DNA from: Dehalococcoidia bacterium
GTDB lineage: Bacteria > Chloroflexota > Dehalococcoidia > GIF9 > AB-539-J10
Length of the DNA: 9,496 bases
NCBI GenBank assembly: GCA_030612345.1
Contig: JAUWOB010000028.1
Location: 1 to 9,496, forward strand
Reading direction: 5' to 3'
Shown: piece by piece, positions 5,530 through 9,496 of the stretch
Numbering within the stretch: position 1 is the stretch's first letter
Layout of the letters: each line of letters opens with the position of its first letter
Program-made: the position numbers and the translations under genes
Notes under the pieces: generated by a model
Seen by the model: only the letters and a program-made list of their open reading frames with translations
Database searches by the model: none
What the model was told of the DNA's origin: nothing

Positions 5530-5541
5530 ACATTGTTTGCT

Positions 5542-5718
5542 ATGGCTGATGTAAGGCTTGGTTCAGGCGAGAGTTTCGAGGCCCTGCTCCGTAGGTTCAA
5601 CAGGCAGGTGCAGCAAGACCGCATTCTAGCTGAAGTTCGCCGCCGAAAGCACTTTCAAAAACCCAGCGATGAGAGGAGGAAGAAGGCGGCAGTGAAAAGA
5701 CGGAAGAGCACAAGATAG
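5542..5718 (+). CDS. rpsU: 30S ribosomal protein S21
   Basis: This 58-residue basic protein of the small ribosomal subunit has the S21 pattern: ESFEALLRRFNRQVQQDRIL (10-29), EVRRRKHFQKPSDERR (31-46), and a Lys/Arg-rich tail. An upstream TTG at 5533 would add three residues, but it lies at or before the predicted transcription start, so ATG at 5542 is preferred. There is no room for a normal Shine-Dalgarno sequence between the promoter and the start. yqeY begins 7 nt after the TAG stop; rpsU-yqeY is a known pairing in other bacteria such as Bacillus. Confidence 0.93.
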   Translation: MADVRLGSGESFEALLRRFNRQVQQDRILAEVRRRKHFQKPSDERRKKAAVKRRKSTR

Positions 5719-5725
5719 CCGGGAG

Positions 5726-6175
5726 ATGGCGCTGAAGAACCGTATTCAGGAAGCCCTCAAGGAAGCACTTAAGCGACAGCAGAGAACAGAGGTTTCTACA
5801 CTAAGGTTGCTGTTGTCCGAAATAAAGAATGCTGAGATTGCGCAGCAAAAGCCCGCGGACGATGAGAAAGTCCTTGAGGTTGTTGCCCGGGAGGCAAAAC
5901 ATCGTCGGGAGAGCATCGAAGCCTTCAAACGGGGCAATCGCAGCGATCTGGTGGCCCAGGAAGAAGCAGAACTGGCCATTCTTATGACCTATCTTCCACA
6001 GCAGATGAGTCGAGAGGAGATCATGCAAGCAGCACAGCAAGCGCTTGCTGCGGTTGGAGCTAAGGGGCCGAACGACAAGGGCAGAGTCATGTCTCAGCTT
6101 ATGCCCCAACTCAAAGGCAGGGCTGACGGCAAAGAAGTCAGCGAGATAGTTACGGAACTGCTTGCTGCCGGCTAG
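5726..6175 (+). CDS. yqeY: GatB/YqeY domain-containing protein
   Basis: The 149-residue protein belongs to the YqeY family, whose fold is shared with the C-terminal tRNA-binding part of GatB, the amidotransferase subunit that converts Glu-tRNA(Gln) to Gln-tRNA(Gln). Its own function is not settled. Visible signatures are the helical start LKNRIQEALKEALKRQ (3-18), TLRLLLSEIKNAEI (25-38), SIEAFKRGNRSDLV (64-77), a YLPQQMS segment near 90-96 and GRVMSQLMPQLKGRADGK (118-135), the family's C-terminal block. GGGAG touches the ATG, too close for a normal ribosome site, so translation may depend on ribosomes finishing rpsU 7 nt upstream. Length is normal. It shares the rpsU promoter and is followed by a strong hairpin. 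Confidence 0.93.
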   Translation: MALKNRIQEALKEALKRQQRTEVSTLRLLLSEIKNAEIAQQKPADDEKVLEVVAREAKHRRESIEAFKRGNRSDLVAQEEAELAILMTYLPQQMSREEIMQAAQQALAAVGAKGPNDKGRVMSQLMPQLKGRADGKEVSEIVTELLAAG

Positions 6176-6213
6176 CCTTAGAGGGCGGCCGGGTGGCATC
6201 TGGATTACGACAC

Positions 6214-6239
6214 AATGGCGGTGAAAGAGCACCGCCATT
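6214..6239 (+). terminator. Terminator hairpin after yqeY
   Basis: AATGGCGGTG-AAAGAG-CACCGCCATT is a perfect 10-bp stem with a 6-nt loop, 38 nt after the yqeY stop. The next bases (ATTCTCTG) are only partly T-rich. It separates the rpsU-yqeY unit from purL, which starts 131 nt further on. Confidence 0.65.
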
Positions 6240-6370
6240 ATTCTCTGCGATAGGGATTTGGAACCGTCATCTTTCCCGGCGTCTGTAGTGGTCAAGGCTG
6301 ATATCCCGACCAAGAGGGACTCCTCGCGCTGTGATCCTCGCACGGACATCTCGGTGGACGGAGTCCGATC

Positions 6371-8641
6371 ATGAATTCCTTCGAGGAAACTCTGGATGCA
6401 TTTGCCTTGAGCGAAAACGAATACGAGCTTGTCGTGGAGCGCCTGGGGCGAGAGCCTAACGAGGTAGAACTGGGAATGCTCGGCTCGTTATGGAGCGAGC
6501 GCTGCGGCCACAAGCACTCGAAGCCACTACTCAAGCTGCTGCCCTCTCGAAGCAAGAGAGTTCTGGTGGGGCCCCGAGAAGCAAATGCCGGCGCAATAGA
6601 TATCGGCGATGGGCAAGCGGCGGTGATGAAGATAGAGTCTCACAATCACCCATCGGCGGTTGACCCATGTCAGGGTGCAGCCACAGCAATAGGCGGCGTT
6701 GTCAGGCATATCCTGGCTATGGGCGCTCGCCCCGTAGCTTTGCTCACCTCTCTTCGCTTTGGCCCTCTAACCGATGCGCACAACCTCTACCTTTTTGATG
6801 GAGTTGTTGCTGGCATTGCCGAATATGGAAACACCCTGGGAATACCTTGTGTGGGCGGCGAGGTTTTTTTTGCTGATAAGTATACTGGTAATCCTTTGGT
6901 TAATGGGCTGTGCTTGGGCATTTGTGAAAAGGAAAGGCTGCTCAAAGCCGGCGCCGGCGGCGAAGGTAACCTATTAATACTGGCGGGGGCAAGGACCGGC
7001 CGTGACGGGGTTCACGGCGCTTCCGGCCTGGCATCGCGTGCACTGAGGGGCGAGTCAAATACGAGAGCAGAGGTGCCGGCAGGCAATCTCGCTTTGGAGA
7101 AACTGCTCATTGAGGCGTGCCTCGAACTAGGGCAGACTGACTGGATCATAGGCATGCAGGACGTGGGAGTTGCCGGGTTATCAGCCGCTGTGGTGCGGTC
7201 TGCCGCTGGAGGCCGCGGAGGAGTGAACATAGATGTGTCCAGGGTCTCCCGTCGCGAACAGGGCATGACTCCCTATGAGATAATGCTCTCAGAGTCCCAG
7301 CAGAGAATGCTGCTCATTGTGAGGAAGGGTTGTGAGGAACGAGTGAAAGCCCAGCTCGATCGCCAGGGAATACACTCCGACAAAATCGGCGAGTTTACCA
7401 CTGGCGGCGCAGCCATAGTTAAGGAGGACGAAGAAGTTGTCGCTGAGATTCCGGTGAACCTGTTGTTCTCGCCACCGCTTTACCGCCGACGAAGCAGGAA
7501 GCCAGCATGGCTTGAAGAACTCCAACACTTCGATGTGGGCACTGTCCCTGATCTCAAGCCCAGGCAATGCAATTCTGTTCTACTCCGTTTGCTGGCCTCT
7601 CCCAATGTTGCCAGCAAGGAGTCTGTCCAATGCCAGTATGACTACGAGGTAGCGGGTCTCGATAGAACCAGGACTGTGGTTCCACCCGGTGGCGATGCCG
7701 CCGTTGTGCGTGTCAAGGGAACGAAGAAGGGCATTGCCTTAACTGTCGACGGCAACGGACGGTACTGCTATACTGACCCCTTCCTGGGCGGGGTGATTGC
7801 TGTGGCTGAAGCTGCTAGAAATCTGGTCTGCAGTGGAGCTGAACCTATAGCTATTGCCGATTGCCTGAACTTCGGTAATCCTGAAAGAGCTGATGTCTAC
7901 TACCAGTTGAAAGAGTGCATAAAGGGCATGGCACGAGCCTCTCGAGAGTTGAGGATTCCCGTGATAAGCGGCAATGCCAGCCTCTATAATGAGAGCAAAG
8001 GCGAAGCTGTCTACCCTACTCCAGTTGTCGGGATGCTGGGAATTATAGAAGACATGGACAGACATTGCACTATATCTTTCAAGAAAGAGGGCGACCTGGT
8101 TTTCTTGCTGGGCGAATCCTCTTGCATAAGCGGCAGCCCTCAACCTCGATTTGAGGGGGGCTACAATGGACTCGGTGCCAGCGAATACCTGGAATTGGTG
8201 CACGGCCTGGTGCGAGGAGCCCCCGGCATAGATCTGGATATGGAGAAAAGGGTGCAGCGCTGTTGCCTCGAGGCTATCAAGCGGGGGCTTCTCAAGTCGG
8301 CCCATGACTGTTCCGAGGGTGGCTTGCTGGTAGCCATTGCTGAAAGCTGCATCTGTGGCGACATTGGCTTCAGAGGTGAAAGCTGGAGAGCAAAAAAACG
8401 ATTGGACTCCGCCTTCTTTGGCGAGCATCAATCGCGGGTCGTAGTGTCGATTTCCGGCGCTTCGCTGGCCAAACTCAGTAAGCTAGCCACGAAGTGGCAG
8501 GTGCCATTGACTCTGCTGGGGCGACTTGGCGGGAAACGCCTGGCGGTTGAGGGTTACATTGATCTGCCCCTTGTCAAGGTGGAAAGAGCATGGAGGGATG
8601 GCCTGCAGCACTCATTGCTGCAGTGCCAAAACCGAGAATAG
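6371..8641 (+). CDS. purL: Phosphoribosylformylglycinamidine synthase subunit PurL
   Basis: The 756-residue protein is the small-type PurL, the ATP-dependent synthetase subunit that works with PurQ and PurS to turn FGAR into FGAM in purine biosynthesis. Conserved blocks include KIESHNHPSAVDPCQGAAT (87-105), MGARPVALLTSLRFG (117-131), NTLGIPCVGGEVFF (154-167), RTGRDGVHGASG (208-219), MQDVGVAGL (262-270), MLSESQQRM (305-313), and in the second half VPPGGDAAV (437-445), TDPFLGG (468-474), NFGNPE (500-505), ISGNASLYNES (532-542) and HDCSEGGLLVA (645-655). The N-terminal motif normally read as SEHCGY reads SERCGH (42-47): the His equivalent to catalytic His32 of Thermotoga PurL is Arg44. GGAG lies 7 nt before the ATG. 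purS and purQ are not in the window. Stop is TAG. Confidence 0.96.
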   Translation: MNSFEETLDAFALSENEYELVVERLGREPNEVELGMLGSLWSERCGHKHSKPLLKLLPSRSKRVLVGPREANAGAIDIGDGQAAVMKIESHNHPSAVDPCQGAATAIGGVVRHILAMGARPVALLTSLRFGPLTDAHNLYLFDGVVAGIAEYGNTLGIPCVGGEVFFADKYTGNPLVNGLCLGICEKERLLKAGAGGEGNLLILAGARTGRDGVHGASGLASRALRGESNTRAEVPAGNLALEKLLIEACLELGQTDWIIGMQDVGVAGLSAAVVRSAAGGRGGVNIDVSRVSRREQGMTPYEIMLSESQQRMLLIVRKGCEERVKAQLDRQGIHSDKIGEFTTGGAAIVKEDEEVVAEIPVNLLFSPPLYRRRSRKPAWLEELQHFDVGTVPDLKPRQCNSVLLRLLASPNVASKESVQCQYDYEVAGLDRTRTVVPPGGDAAVVRVKGTKKGIALTVDGNGRYCYTDPFLGGVIAVAEAARNLVCSGAEPIAIADCLNFGNPERADVYYQLKECIKGMARASRELRIPVISGNASLYNESKGEAVYPTPVVGMLGIIEDMDRHCTISFKKEGDLVFLLGESSCISGSPQPRFEGGYNGLGASEYLELVHGLVRGAPGIDLDMEKRVQRCCLEAIKRGLLKSAHDCSEGGLLVAIAESCICGDIGFRGESWRAKKRLDSAFFGEHQSRVVVSISGASLAKLSKLATKWQVPLTLLGRLGGKRLAVEGYIDLPLVKVERAWRDGLQHSLLQCQNRE

Positions 8642-8799
8642 AAGTGCCCCGATGTAATCGGTGTAATCGCCGATCATGGCCCTGGGGGGACCAGACTCCA
8701 ACTCGGTCTGGATCGCCACTTGCCGCAACCTAGCCGTGCCTACCGGCAGTTATATTCCTTCCGCAGCTATCGGGTCAACTGTCAAGTTCTCATCTCCGC
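8642..8799. other. Convergent intergenic region with hairpins
   Basis: Between the 3' ends of purL and the aminotransferase gene lie CCGAT-GTA-ATCGG (8649-8661), a short direct repeat TGTAATCG (8653-8660 and 8663-8670) and CCAGAC/GTCTGG with a 9-nt loop (8691-8711). Any of these could slow transcription from both sides; none has a clear T tract. No gene is seen. Confidence 0.4.
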
Positions 8800-9496
8800 T
8801 TAGCCCTTCTCGGCCTGTGGCAGAGCTTTGCGCAGTGCCTCCAGTACTGCTTTGATATCATCCTCGCATACTAGACCGAGATGGCCAATCCGGAAGATCT
8901 TGCCCGATATTTTCCCCTGCCCCCCCGAGATGATTACCTCATGCTCGTCGCGGAGCACCCGAACCAATTCGGGGACGTCGATCTTGTCGGAGGCATTGAC
9001 CGCCGTCACCGTGTTGGAGGCATACTTCTCATCGACGAAGAGCGATAGGCCCAGCGACTTCACTCCGTTTCTGGCTACTTCAGCTACGCTGGCATGGCGC
9101 GCGAATACATTATCCAGACCCTCGCCTAGCATCAAGTCCAGAGTCACATTCAGGGCATAGCAGATGGAAACGGCCGGCGTCCAGGGAGTTTGCCACTTCT
9201 CCAGCAAGCTCTTAGCTTTGCCAAAATCCCAGTAATACCGCGGCATCTTAGCTTGAGCATGAGCCCGCCAGGCCCTTTCACTTACGCCAACCATGGCCAG
9301 CCCGGGGGGCACCATCCAGCCTTTCTGGGAAGCGGTTACCACCACATCGCAGTGCCAGTCATCCGTAGGCAGGTCGGTACAACCCAGGCTTGAGATAGCG
9401 TCGACCAGGAGCAGTCTTTCGAATTTCCTGACCACGGCACTTATCTCCTCAAGCTGGTTGGTCATCCCCGTAGATGTTTCATTGTGAACCACCAGC
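8800..9496 (-). CDS. Class V aminotransferase, C-terminal part (cut by window edge)
   Basis: The frame is open to the window edge and lacks its N-terminus; 231 codons are visible. It opens with LVVHNETSTG, the block typical of alanine-glyoxylate / serine-pyruvate transaminases of PLP fold type I. Next come LLVDAISSLG, with the Asp that binds the PLP ring nitrogen, and VVTASQKGWMVPPGLAMVGV, with the PLP-binding Lys in SQKG. The C-terminal domain includes DEKYASNTVTAV and VIISGGQGKISGKIFRIGHLG, the usual substrate-side segment ending in the Arg. The enzyme moves an amino group between alanine or serine and glyoxylate or pyruvate; in several prokaryotes such genes serve serine biosynthesis next to serA, but that neighbour would lie outside the visible sequence. 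The gene converges on purL. Stop is TAA. Confidence 0.93.
   Translation of the reverse strand, partial: LVVHNETSTGMTNQLEEISAVVRKFERLLLVDAISSLGCTDLPTDDWHCDVVVTASQKGWMVPPGLAMVGVSERAWRAHAQAKMPRYYWDFGKAKSLLEKWQTPWTPAVSICYALNVTLDLMLGEGLDNVFARHASVAEVARNGVKSLGLSLFVDEKYASNTVTAVNASDKIDVPELVRVLRDEHEVIISGGQGKISGKIFRIGHLGLVCEDDIKAVLEALRKALPQAEKG

Larger units (their letters stand above)
4922..5541. other. Gene-poor region with repeats and the rpsU promoter
   Basis: This 620-bp stretch separates the divergent transporter and rpsU operons. It holds a palindrome near the transporter start (4947-4960), a diverged repeat copy (5101-5137), CCTCG-C-CGAGG (5178-5188), the second hairpin repeat (5208-5248), one weak small ORF (5308-5451) and the rpsU promoter (5501-5529). 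I see no RNA gene and no recognisable protein remnant in it. Confidence 0.6.

Noticed and set aside
7739..8431. 230-codon open frame on the minus strand inside purL
   Set aside because: It lies wholly within strongly conserved purL coding sequence and has no family features; it is a shadow frame.
1..9496. CRISPR arrays, tRNA or rRNA genes, insertion sequence transposases
   Set aside because: No regularly spaced repeats, no tRNA cloverleaf, no rRNA signature and no transposase frame were seen.

Overview
The window looks like a chromosomal segment from an uncultured bacterium, most likely a member of the Chloroflexota (Dehalococcoidia-like). This is inferred from gene content (a small PurL, an rpsU-yqeY pair, rpmB beside a DAK2-family gene, an OFA-like transporter) and from short hairpin repeats carrying a GACCC-TTCG-GGGTC core. 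It is not proven by a marker gene. Base composition is mixed: one counted 60-base line inside purL (7201-7260) has 38 G/C, and one inside the SDR gene (1741-1800) has 23.

Left edge (1-840). Bases 1-281, read on the minus strand, are non-coding but rich in nested complementary segments. They begin with GTGCG, as group II introns do, and may be the 5' part of one. Next comes a broken first exon of a DAK2/FakA-like gene (294-425, minus), then a divergent promoter region, then rpmB (ribosomal protein L28, plus). Two hairpins follow, one of which belongs to a dispersed repeat.

Cassette-like block (838-2923, minus strand). Three genes in the same orientation follow one another: a GNAT acetyltransferase pseudogene (one frameshift, one amber codon), an SDR oxidoreductase and an intact GNAT acetyltransferase. 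They are separated by two 70-79 nt imperfect hairpins with the layout of integron attC sites (R''-L''...L'-R'), and a third R'-like half site marks the outer edge. The SDR unit has ends (GTTATAT and ATATAAC) that complement each other perfectly, as expected of a mobile gene cassette. No integrase lies in the window, so this resembles an integrase-less cassette cluster (CALIN).

Central operon (2958-4921, minus). An MFS transporter gene overlaps rpe (ribulose-phosphate 3-epimerase) by ATGA, which suggests translational coupling. A gene-poor stretch (4922-5541) holds further repeat copies, one weak small ORF and a very good sigma-70-type promoter.

Right half (5542-9496). That promoter drives rpsU (S21) and a GatB/YqeY protein gene, closed by a 10-bp-stem hairpin. 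Then come purL (FGAM synthase II, with an unusual Arg in place of the catalytic-motif His) and, convergently, the 3' part of a class V aminotransferase gene that runs off the window.
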